From NCBI GenBank assembly GCA_020846715.1, contig JADLDK010000004.1, positions 1-49,285 on the forward strand: 49,285 bases of DNA, in the 5' to 3' direction. The notes under the pieces were generated by a model, which did no database searches, was not told the origin of the DNA, and saw only the letters and a program-made list of their open reading frames with translations. The DNA is from Armatimonadota bacterium. GTDB lineage: Bacteria; Armatimonadota; UBA5829; DSUL01. The position numbers and the translations under genes are program-made. Positions 8,436 through 16,105 of this stretch are shown one piece after another (positions within the stretch are counted from its first letter, which is position 1; every line of letters starts with the position of its first letter).

Positions 8436-9755
8436 TCAGTCCATCAGGTTAGGGTTGGCGATGTTTCGCCGAATGAGCGCAGTCACGCGGCGCGCAATGT
8501 TTTCGCAGGCTTTTTCAGGCGATTGCCCGCCCTGCCACATTACGTCCATCTCCTCATCAAAGATAGTCTGCGTGTCCAGATTTGACACGTAAGGAGAGAG
8601 CTCAGGTGGTCTGGCGTACTTCATCTCGTCCAGCCACACCTGATTGTTGCGCTCGCTCGGAAACTCAGGGTTGAAGAGAAACTGCTGCGTTTCCGCAAAG
8701 CGGCGAATACTTGGTATGCCATCGCCAGTGGACGCTACCAGCAGTTCGCCCTCTTTGCTGATCAGATGTCGGAGAAACTTGAACGCCTCTTCCTTGTTCT
8801 TACAGCCCTTCGGGATGGCGTAGACTTTGCTCGCGAGCAGCGTGTCTCGTGCCTGGCCGTGCCTGGGCACAGGAGCGACGTCCCACTCGAGGTTCTTGTT
8901 CTTGCGGTACTCGATGCTCATCCACCGGCCGGCGACATACATTGCCAGTCTCTCTGCTTTGAAAAGATTGCCGGCTCCGCCCCAGGAGCCCAACGCTGCC
9001 AGACTCTGCTCCTCAGATGCCGTTGGTGTGACATGCTCTGTCAGCCGGAATGATGCCCAGTACCGGGCAGCCGCCTTACACTGTGGGGAGTCGATGACGC
9101 ACCGCTTACCGTCGGGTGAGAACATTCGCCCGCCATACTGCCAGAACAGAATCCAGGGTTCGATGTATCCGATGCCAAACCTGGTAATTCGGCCGCGCTT
9201 GTCCCGTTGGGTAAGCTTGCGGGCTTTGTCCATCAGATCATCCCACGTCCATCCCTCCTCTGGTGGCGCCACACCGGCCTCACGAAAGAGGCGCCTGTTG
9301 TAAAACACGACGTAAGGGCCACAGTTGTCCGGGAGCCCGCAGATGATGCCCTGATGTTCCATATAAGGTTTGAGCTGCGGCCAAAACTCCGACTCCTCAA
9401 TGCCGTACCGCTTCATTAGCGGGCGCAGGTCTTCGAGGACGCCCTTTTTTGCGAACACCTGGATAGACGCCGGATCGTAGATGGCAAACAAATCCGGATA
9501 AATGCCGCCGGCAAGCTGTGTCAGCACCTTCTGGCTTCCTGCGTCTGGGTCCAGATTTACCTTCACTCTGGGATTGTCCCGCTCAAAGCCTGCAATCTGT
9601 TTCAACCTGACAGGGTTCGGATCTGCGACCCAGCGAATCTGCAGCGTGTCCGTCGCAGGCCGCTGGGCGCATCCATTGAACAGCACTAGTGCCAGTCCGG
9701 CCACTGCAATCTTGAGTGCTGTAACACCTGGACTTTTCTTCACACGAGCGCGCAC
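8436..9755 (-). CDS. Sugar ABC transporter substrate-binding lipoprotein
   Basis: An extracytoplasmic solute-binding protein of the CUT1 (SBP family 1) type, 439 residues. A basic N-terminus and hydrophobic segment lead to a lipobox-like LFNGC, so it should be a membrane-anchored lipoprotein. The mature part shows the usual pattern: LVAD-like first strand, YPDLFAIYDPASIQVF, a VVFYNRRLFREAGV hinge region, then EGWTWDDLMDKARKLT and YVAGRWMS. The start is a GTG at 9755 with GAAG upstream; it begins 11 bases after the stop of the leuB-like gene, so the dehydrogenase appears to head this operon. EGWTW and the FWQYGGRMFSPD pattern recur in the second binding protein at 12895. Confidence 0.92.
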   Translation of the reverse strand: MRARVKKSPGVTALKIAVAGLALVLFNGCAQRPATDTLQIRWVADPNPVRLKQIAGFERDNPRVKVNLDPDAGSQKVLTQLAGGIYPDLFAIYDPASIQVFAKKGVLEDLRPLMKRYGIEESEFWPQLKPYMEHQGIICGLPDNCGPYVVFYNRRLFREAGVAPPEEGWTWDDLMDKARKLTQRDKRGRITRFGIGYIEPWILFWQYGGRMFSPDGKRCVIDSPQCKAAARYWASFRLTEHVTPTASEEQSLAALGSWGGAGNLFKAERLAMYVAGRWMSIEYRKNKNLEWDVAPVPRHGQARDTLLASKVYAIPKGCKNKEEAFKFLRHLISKEGELLVASTGDGIPSIRRFAETQQFLFNPEFPSERNNQVWLDEMKYARPPELSPYVSNLDTQTIFDEEMDVMWQGGQSPEKACENIARRVTALIRRNIANPNLMD

Positions 9756-9766
9756 GACTGTTTTCT

Positions 9767-10825
9767 TCAGGAGGCTATGCGCTCAGCTATCAGGTCACCG
9801 ACTTCGGATGTCGAGTAACCCATCTTGCCGGCGGACATGCTCTCGAGCTTCTCGGAAGTGGCCCACGCCACGGCCTTGTCCACAGCATCCGCTGCCTTGT
9901 CCTCTCCCAGATGCTCCAGCATCATCTGGACACTGCAGATTGCCGCCATCGGATTGATAATATTCTGGCCTGTGTACTTCGGCGCGCTGCCTCCAATGGG
10001 CTCAAACATAGATACGCCTTCGGGGTTGATGTTACCGCCTGCCGCAATGCCCATTCCGCCCTGCACCATTGCGCCCAGATCGGTGATGATGTCTCCAAAC
10101 ATGTTGGGAGTCACTATTACGTCAAACCACTCCGGATTTTTCACCATCCACATGCACGTGGCGTCAATATGGGCGTATTCGCGTTTGATGTCCGGGTAAT
10201 CTTTGTCTCCCACTTCGTTGAAGACACGCTCCCAGAGGTCGTGCGCGTACGTGAGAACATTGGTCTTTGCGCAAAGGAGGAGCGTATTTCGCTTGTTGCG
10301 CTTGCGCGTGTAGTCAAACGCATAGCGCAGGCAGCGCTCGACACCCTTTCGCGTGTTGACATCCTCTTGAATGGCGACTTCATCAGGGGTGCCTTTCTTG
10401 AAGACTCCACCCATCCCAACGTACGCGCCTTCGGTGTTTTCGCGAACAACGACAAAGTCTATGTCCTCCGGGCCTTTGTCCTTTAGAGGGGTCCAGACGC
10501 CTGGGTAAAGTTTGCACGGGCGAAGATTGATGTACTGGTCAAGTTCAAAGCGCAGCTTCAAGAGAATGCCGCGCTCCAGGATTCCAGGGCGCACGTCTGG
10601 GTGTCCGATGGCTCCCAGAAGTACAGCGTCGAACTTGCGCAAACTATCGGAAGCGTTCTCCGGCAGGACCTCATTTGTGCTCAGATAGCGGTCTCCGCCC
10701 CAATCAATGTTTGTTGTCTCATACTCAAAGCCATACTTCTTGCTCGCGGACTGCAAGACTTTCAGGGCTTCTTGGGTTACCTCTGGGCCAGTGCCGTCTC
10801 CTGGGATAACTGCGATCTTATACAT
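9767..10825 (-). CDS. leuB: Isopropylmalate dehydrogenase family enzyme, probably LeuB
   Basis: An NAD-dependent beta-decarboxylating dehydrogenase of 352 residues. The N-terminal KIAVIPGDGTGPEV, LRFELDQYINLRP substrate loop, VVRENTEGAYVG, CMWMVKNPEWFDVIVTPNMFGDIITD metal-site segment and EPIGGSAPKYTG all mark the isocitrate/isopropylmalate family. These features match proteins usually annotated as 3-isopropylmalate dehydrogenase (leucine synthesis: oxidation of 3-isopropylmalate to 2-oxoisocaproate). Tartrate-dehydrogenase-like activity is the main alternative. The context is odd: only 11 bases separate it from a sugar-binding protein gene, and no leuA, leuC or leuD is near. AGGAGG lies about 12 bases upstream of the ATG. 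Confidence 0.75.
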   Translation of the reverse strand: MYKIAVIPGDGTGPEVTQEALKVLQSASKKYGFEYETTNIDWGGDRYLSTNEVLPENASDSLRKFDAVLLGAIGHPDVRPGILERGILLKLRFELDQYINLRPCKLYPGVWTPLKDKGPEDIDFVVVRENTEGAYVGMGGVFKKGTPDEVAIQEDVNTRKGVERCLRYAFDYTRKRNKRNTLLLCAKTNVLTYAHDLWERVFNEVGDKDYPDIKREYAHIDATCMWMVKNPEWFDVIVTPNMFGDIITDLGAMVQGGMGIAAGGNINPEGVSMFEPIGGSAPKYTGQNIINPMAAICSVQMMLEHLGEDKAADAVDKAVAWATSEKLESMSAGKMGYSTSEVGDLIAERIAS

Positions 10826-11320
10826 GAACTGTGTATTCCTCCTGAGTCTGCTAGAGCTTTCTCTGATATTCTAGCCTTGTCCTTCGTGTCGCAGCGATTT
10901 TTGCACGCTTCACAAAACTTTCAAACATGTCATCAATCTCTCTACGGCTTCTTTGCCGACTATGGGAAGCAGAGCCGTTTTTAGACTGCCGGTCGACGGA
11001 AATTGGAAAGTTGCAGCCGGATGTCGTGACAATCGGCACAGGGGCCCACTTCTAGAGATTTCGTCACCGTCACAAGGGGCGCGACAGAGGCTGTGAGAAT
11101 TGGAAGTAAGTGTCAAAGCGGATTCTTGCAGGGATTGAGGTTGACGCCGGTGAAAGTCCGGAGTAAAGAGTAGGAGTTGCGTAAACGGTTGCATTCTTTC
11201 GGCCGGCATTGTCCAGCGGTCCGGAGAGATCTCGGTTTACGACTGTGGGACTTCTTCTACCTGATTGGAGACCGAGCACCCCGGCATCTCCGCGCTGTTC
11301 TGAAAAGTACTGTTACACCA
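10826..11320. other. Divergent intergenic region at the centre of the mirrored sugar locus
   Basis: Nearly 500 bases lie between the divergent leuB-like and metallophosphoesterase genes. I see no gene. The right half (about 11130-11290) contains possible RNA structure, for example CCGG-TGAAAGT-CCGG near 11146 and a CTCGGT/ACCGAG pair around 11231-11274. The region must hold promoters in both directions. An in-frame ATG at 11177 upstream of the metallophosphoesterase is not used here because the signal peptide begins at 11321. Confidence 0.4.
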
Positions 11321-12883
11321 ATGACTCGATATTCTAGTTTGTTTTCATTTCTGATTCTGTCCGCGCTCGTGGCGTTTATCCTGCCCGCAAAGCGTATATC
11401 TGCCGAGCCGCAATACACCTTGATTACTCTTCTGCATACCAACGATATGCACAGCAACGTCTCGCCTTCAGACGGCCAAGGCGGAGTCAGCCGCGTCTCA
11501 ACTCTTGTGAAGCAAATTCGGGCCGAAATGCCGAACGTTGTGTTGCTTGATGCCGGGGATATTATCCACGGCGAGCCAGAGGAGTACTACTCTGGCGGCC
11601 AGGCGATCATCGGGGCTATGAACGTTGCGGGGTACGACATCGCGGCTACAGGCAATCACGAATACGATTTTAGCCTGCCGGTGCTCCAAGCGGTGATGAG
11701 AAGCGCCCATTTCCCTTTTGTCTCAGCGAATGTCCATGCGGCGGGAGACGGACAGTGGGACCAGTTGAAGCCGTATGTTTTTATGGATGTAGGTGGCGTC
11801 CGGCTGGGGATTCTCGGACTAACCACACTCGACACGATCACTCTGCACTGGCCGCCGAATATCAAAGATATCGTCATTGAGGACCCGATAGAGACCGCAA
11901 AAAAATATGTGCCCGAGCTACGCAAGCAGGCAGATGTTGTGATAGTTCTGTCTCACATTGGCGCAGTCGTGGACAAAAAGCTGGCTGCGGAAGTGCCGGG
12001 TATTGATTTTATCGTCGGCGGCCATTCGCACACGACTCTGTCTGAGTGGACGTGGGTCGGAAATACTCTAATCGGGCAAACAGGCTGGCATGCGCGCAAT
12101 CTCGGCCGGATGGATTTCATTGTTCGTAAGGATGAAAGTGGGGCGACGATTGTTTCTGTCAACGGGAAAGATGGGCAGAGCTGGAACAGGCTTCCAAGAA
12201 CTGCGCTTGGAAAAAAATACCCGGATGGACCGCTCATCGCCCTAACGTCGGACGTAGCGGAAGACCCGGCTGTCCTGCGCGAATACCAACCGTACAAGGA
12301 TCGCGTTCAGCGCATTTTCAGTGAAGCGCTCGGAACGGCAACAGCGCCAGTAGCCGGTGGCAATGGTGAAACTCCTGCTAGTGATCTGGTGGCGGATGCT
12401 GTGAGATGGTTTGCCAAGAGTGATGTCTCAGTCATTGACGCTGCGTCTGTTCCACCAGATGGTCTCAAAGGCGGCGAAATATTGGCAGGCGAAGCGTACT
12501 ACTTGATAGGGGGCTACACACGGCAGCAGATAATTGTCGGGCGTATGAGCGGCCGGGATCTGCAGACTGCCCTGAACGGTGAGTTCGCCAAGAAAAATCG
12601 CGTAACCCTGGTGATCTCAGGCGGACGGATTGGATATGAACTCAAGGACAAGGCGCCAACTATCTCGAGCTTTCTCGTTGGCGATCAACCCATCAATCCG
12701 GAAAAGCAGTACACAGTCGCTGCGCAGTCTTACATAATGATGGAGATGATGGAGCTGGCTCCATCAATTGAGATTGTCTCAGAGTTGAAAGCGACAACCC
12801 GCGAAGCGATTAAGGCCTATATCAAGGCGCAGAAGACAATCAATCCTCCGGCGCCGGACCGGATAAGGCCTGAGAAATCCTAG
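11321..12883 (+). CDS. Secreted 5'-nucleotidase/UshA-like metallophosphoesterase
   Basis: A two-domain enzyme of 520 residues that hydrolyses nucleotides or related phosphate esters outside the cytoplasm. A signal peptide (residues 1 to about 28, ending near RISA) precedes the calcineurin-like domain with all metal motifs: HTNDMHSNV (Asp42, His44), DAGD (Asp80), GNHEYD, a VVIVLSHIG histidine and VGGHSHT. The 5'-nucleotidase C-terminal domain follows (NGETPASDLVADAVRW, then IVGRMSGRDLQTAL). The ATG at 11321 is chosen because it starts the signal peptide; the frame also opens at 11177 with a non-signal sequence. The sugar-binding protein gene begins 11 bases downstream of the stop, so they may be co-transcribed. 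The exact substrate is unknown. Confidence 0.88.
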   Translation: MTRYSSLFSFLILSALVAFILPAKRISAEPQYTLITLLHTNDMHSNVSPSDGQGGVSRVSTLVKQIRAEMPNVVLLDAGDIIHGEPEEYYSGGQAIIGAMNVAGYDIAATGNHEYDFSLPVLQAVMRSAHFPFVSANVHAAGDGQWDQLKPYVFMDVGGVRLGILGLTTLDTITLHWPPNIKDIVIEDPIETAKKYVPELRKQADVVIVLSHIGAVVDKKLAAEVPGIDFIVGGHSHTTLSEWTWVGNTLIGQTGWHARNLGRMDFIVRKDESGATIVSVNGKDGQSWNRLPRTALGKKYPDGPLIALTSDVAEDPAVLREYQPYKDRVQRIFSEALGTATAPVAGGNGETPASDLVADAVRWFAKSDVSVIDAASVPPDGLKGGEILAGEAYYLIGGYTRQQIIVGRMSGRDLQTALNGEFAKKNRVTLVISGGRIGYELKDKAPTISSFLVGDQPINPEKQYTVAAQSYIMMEMMELAPSIEIVSELKATTREAIKAYIKAQKTINPPAPDRIRPEKS

Positions 12884-12894
12884 TCCGCAAAGCC

Positions 12895-14265
12895 ATGAGG
12901 GAATCTGCGACAGCACAAGGTCAACTGCTGGCACGGCGGTTCTGCGCCGCATCTGTTGCAGGGTTCTTGCTGCTTCTTCTGCTGGCCGCCGGTGGGTGCA
13001 GCCGGAGCAGCAGCTCTAAGGGCACTGTCCACCTGACGCTGGCTTGCTGGGAAGGTCCTGAAGGACTCGCTTCGCTCACGCGCCTGCTGGATCGCTATAA
13101 AGAGCAGCATCCCAACGTTTCTATCGAAATACAGCAGGTGCCTGGCGCGCAGTACTATCAGCGTCTGAAGATTCAGTTCGCAGCAGGCGTCGCGCCAGAT
13201 ATCATGCAGCTTGCCTACAACCAGCTTCCAACCTTTGCTTACCGCAATGCGCTGGAACCTCTTGACCATTTGATCAGGCGAGACAAATTCCCTGTTGACA
13301 AGATGTTTCCAGAGCTGCTGCCAGCCCTGAAGTATCGCCAGAAGTTCTACGGTGTGCCGAGAGGGTGGACGACGTTCGTTCTCTACTACAATCAGGACAT
13401 GTTCGATGCAGCCCACCTACCGTATCCACACGAAGGCTGGACCTGGGAAGATTTTCTTGCTGCGGGGAGAAAGCTGACAAAAGACCTGGATGGAGATGGC
13501 CGGCTGGATCAGTTTGCGTGCGATGCGCCGACCCAGACAGACGGATTGGCTTTTTGGATCTGGCAGAACGGCGGCAGGCTTTTCACGCCGGATATGTCGC
13601 GCTGTCTTCTGGATCAGCCTCCAGCATTGGAAGCTCTTCGTTTTCTGAGAGACTGCCAGTATAAGTACGGTATCTTCCCTTCTCCTGAGCAGGCGCAGGA
13701 TCTGGGTGGAGGAGGGGAGATGTTTCGGAACGGGCGGCAGGCCATGTTTATCCAGGGCCGGTGGGGGTGCCTGAGCTTCCGCGACGCAAAATACCCGGAT
13801 GGGCGACCCGTGCGCTGGGATGTCGGTCCACCGCCAATGAAAAAAGAGAAAGCGACAGTACTGTTTGCAAACTGCTATGTCTTGCGAAAGAACGGGCCAA
13901 ATCTGGAAGAAGCCTGGAAGCTGATGCAGTGGTTGACCGGCGTGCAGGGGCAGATCCACCAGGCGCGGACGGGGCGCGATATGCCGTCCTTCATCTCTGT
14001 CGCCGAGTCTCCCGTTTTCCTTGACCCGCGTAATCCACCTGAGCACGATCGAGTGTTTCTGGACGTGGCCGCTTATGCGCGGCCACTGGAGGTGGACCCG
14101 AACACGGGGGCGGTGGATGAGTTGGTGCTCTCGACACTGACACAGATATTCACGGCACGCAAAGACCCTGACAAAGCCGCCAGACAGCTCACAAGCGCCA
14201 TTAACGCTATTATTCGAGACGCCAAACGTCAAGGCGACCGCAGGGAGGGGGCAGTCGCGCAATGA
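12895..14265 (+). CDS. Sugar ABC transporter substrate-binding lipoprotein (second cassette)
   Basis: A CUT1-type solute-binding protein of 456 residues. The N-terminal signal region has a long leucine stretch ending in LAAGGC, a lipoprotein cleavage site. The mature part shows LTLACWEGPEG, the KEQHPNVSIEIQQVP strand, GVAPDIMQLAYNQLPTF, VLYYNQDMFDAAHLP and EGWTWEDFLAAGRKLT, followed by a DLDGDGRLDQF stretch that resembles a calcium-binding loop. It is clearly related to the binding protein at 8436 but not a recent duplicate. The stop overlaps the start of the next permease (ATGA), indicating translational coupling. Confidence 0.92.
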   Translation: MRESATAQGQLLARRFCAASVAGFLLLLLLAAGGCSRSSSSKGTVHLTLACWEGPEGLASLTRLLDRYKEQHPNVSIEIQQVPGAQYYQRLKIQFAAGVAPDIMQLAYNQLPTFAYRNALEPLDHLIRRDKFPVDKMFPELLPALKYRQKFYGVPRGWTTFVLYYNQDMFDAAHLPYPHEGWTWEDFLAAGRKLTKDLDGDGRLDQFACDAPTQTDGLAFWIWQNGGRLFTPDMSRCLLDQPPALEALRFLRDCQYKYGIFPSPEQAQDLGGGGEMFRNGRQAMFIQGRWGCLSFRDAKYPDGRPVRWDVGPPPMKKEKATVLFANCYVLRKNGPNLEEAWKLMQWLTGVQGQIHQARTGRDMPSFISVAESPVFLDPRNPPEHDRVFLDVAAYARPLEVDPNTGAVDELVLSTLTQIFTARKDPDKAARQLTSAINAIIRDAKRQGDRREGAVAQ

Positions 14266-15152
14266 GAAATCGCGGTGGGGTGATGGCGGCTGCGTTTCTT
14301 GCGCCGAGTCTGGTCGGCCTCGTCTTCTTTTCTGTGATTCCAATCATCGGCGCGTTTGTGGTGAGTCTTCTTGAGTGGGATATTCTAACGCCACCGCGAT
14401 ATGTAGGACTGGCCAACTACGCCAAAATCTGGACGGAAGTTGTGCATGGGGATGTCTTGCGGCAGGTGCTCGGCAACACCCTGTACTTCACCTTTGCCAC
14501 CGTGCCTCTGGCTATGGTCGTCTCCCTGGCCATTGCGCTGCTCATGAACCGGAAGATCTGGGGCGTCGCTGGTTTTCGTGTCATCTTTTTTCTGCCAAGT
14601 ATGACCAGCCTCGTCGCCCTGTCTATCGTCTGGCGCTTGATGTACAACCCGGATTACGGGATCATAAACAAGGTCCTCCTGGCTCTGCCTTTTGTCCATA
14701 GCGCGCCTGGATGGCTGGCCGATCCCCACTGGGCGATGCCTGCTATCATTTTGATGAGTGTCTGGGCGGGACTGGGCTACAATGCTGTACTGTATCTCGC
14801 CGGACTGCAGGGTATCAGTTCTTCATTTTACGAAGCTGCGCGCATTGATGGGGCGAACCCTTGGCAGACCTTCAGACATGTCACCTGGCCGCTTCTGTCT
14901 CCCACCACACTTTTCATCTTCACGATGTCTGTCATCGCCGGGTTTCAGGTTTTCACGCAGATTTACATGATGACGGGTGGCGCCCCCACGCCACAGACCA
15001 GCGTGTATGTCTACCACGTGTACTCGCAGGCGTTCACCTCCTTCAAGCTTGGATACGCCAGTGCGCTGGCATTTGTACTGTTTCTCATGATCCTGTGCGT
15101 GACGCTGGCACAGCTCTCTATCACCAGACGCTGGGTGAGCTACGGAAGCTGA
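14262..15152 (+). CDS. Sugar ABC transporter permease, MalF/UgpA type (second cassette)
   Basis: An inner-membrane permease of 296 residues with six membrane segments. The EAA loop is FYEAARIDGANPWQTFRHVT and MMTGGAPTPQTSVYVYHVYS follows, as in MalF-like CUT1 permeases. It lacks the long N-terminal extension of its paralogue at 7419. The ATG overlaps the binding-protein stop by 4 bases, and its own TGA overlaps the start of the next gene by one base, so the three genes are tightly coupled. Confidence 0.93.
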   Translation: MRNRGGVMAAAFLAPSLVGLVFFSVIPIIGAFVVSLLEWDILTPPRYVGLANYAKIWTEVVHGDVLRQVLGNTLYFTFATVPLAMVVSLAIALLMNRKIWGVAGFRVIFFLPSMTSLVALSIVWRLMYNPDYGIINKVLLALPFVHSAPGWLADPHWAMPAIILMSVWAGLGYNAVLYLAGLQGISSSFYEAARIDGANPWQTFRHVTWPLLSPTTLFIFTMSVIAGFQVFTQIYMMTGGAPTPQTSVYVYHVYSQAFTSFKLGYASALAFVLFLMILCVTLAQLSITRRWVSYGS

Positions 15153-15982
15153 TGAAGAAAGCCAGCGCAACTGCAGACGCACTAGCGTATCTGATTCTTG
15201 GCGTCCTGGCCGTGACGATGCTTGGGCCCTTTGTCTGGATGGCGCTGGCGTCACTGCGCAGCAAAACGGAGTTTTTCACAACAAGTGGTGCGCTGTTCCC
15301 GAGCGGGATACACTGGGAGAACTATATTCAGGCCTGGACGACTGTCCCGTTTGGCAGCTTCTTCCTGAACAGCGTTCTGGTCGCTGTAACGGTCACGGTT
15401 GCGCAACTGTTCACCAGTTCTCTGGCGGCGTACGCTTTTGCGAGAATGCGCTTCCGCGGCCGGGATGCGCTGTTCATTGCTTACCTGGCCACAATGATGG
15501 TTCCCACGCAGGTTACAATGATCCCGCTCTTTATTATGATGGTGCAGCTTCACTGGATTGACTCCTACGCCGCACTGATTGTGCCATTCGTCGCCAGCGC
15601 CTACGGGTGTTTTCTACTCCGCCAGTTCTTTCTGACCATACCCGAGGAGCTGGAAGATGCTGCCGCCATTGACGGCGCCGGGCCGTGGTCCGTGTATCTG
15701 CGCATCATTCTGCCGCTTTCACGCCCCGCTCTCACAGCCTTCGGCTTGATTGCCTTTTTAGGTTCCTGGAACAGCTTTATCTGGCCGCTTATTGTCATCA
15801 ACCGGCCAGCGATGAAAACTATCCCCATCGGCCTGCAGTCACTGCAGGGTTTTTACGGAGACGCAAACTGGGCTGTGTTGATGGCTGGGGCCGTCGTCGC
15901 TGCGCTTCCCCTGATCGTCATCTTCCTCATTGCGCAGAAGGCTTTTATTGAAGGCATCACGCTAACAGGGCTGAAGGCCTAG
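15152..15982 (+). CDS. Sugar ABC transporter permease, MalG/UgpE type (second cassette)
   Basis: A 276-residue permease subunit. The true start is the ATG at 15152 inside TGATG, giving MKKASATADALAYLILGVLA and six membrane segments; the frame is open further upstream but that part is only a shadow of the preceding gene. The EAA loop is LEDAAAIDGAGPWSVYLRII, and the C-terminus IEGITLTGLKA mirrors the GIKMSGIKG tail of the paralogue at 6554. Again no ATPase gene follows. Confidence 0.93.
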   Translation: MKKASATADALAYLILGVLAVTMLGPFVWMALASLRSKTEFFTTSGALFPSGIHWENYIQAWTTVPFGSFFLNSVLVAVTVTVAQLFTSSLAAYAFARMRFRGRDALFIAYLATMMVPTQVTMIPLFIMMVQLHWIDSYAALIVPFVASAYGCFLLRQFFLTIPEELEDAAAIDGAGPWSVYLRIILPLSRPALTAFGLIAFLGSWNSFIWPLIVINRPAMKTIPIGLQSLQGFYGDANWAVLMAGAVVAALPLIVIFLIAQKAFIEGITLTGLKA

Positions 15983-16105
15983 CCGACCTCGTGTATCAGC
16001 TCCGCAAAGGCGTCGCGGCGAACACGCCTGCTGATGCGCAAGCATTCCTTCGGGACGGAGGGAATTCGTGAAGGATGCCTGGATGCTCGAGGGCAACAAA
16101 AGGGT

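Noticed and set aside
11130..11290. Possible cobalamin-type riboswitch upstream of the 5'-nucleotidase-like gene
   Set aside because: GCCGGTGAAAGTCCGG and a later GGAGACC recall parts of the B12 riboswitch, but the conserved core between them (the GCCACTG-type segment) and the closing stem are missing, and the gene is not a B12 gene. A covariance-model search would settle it.
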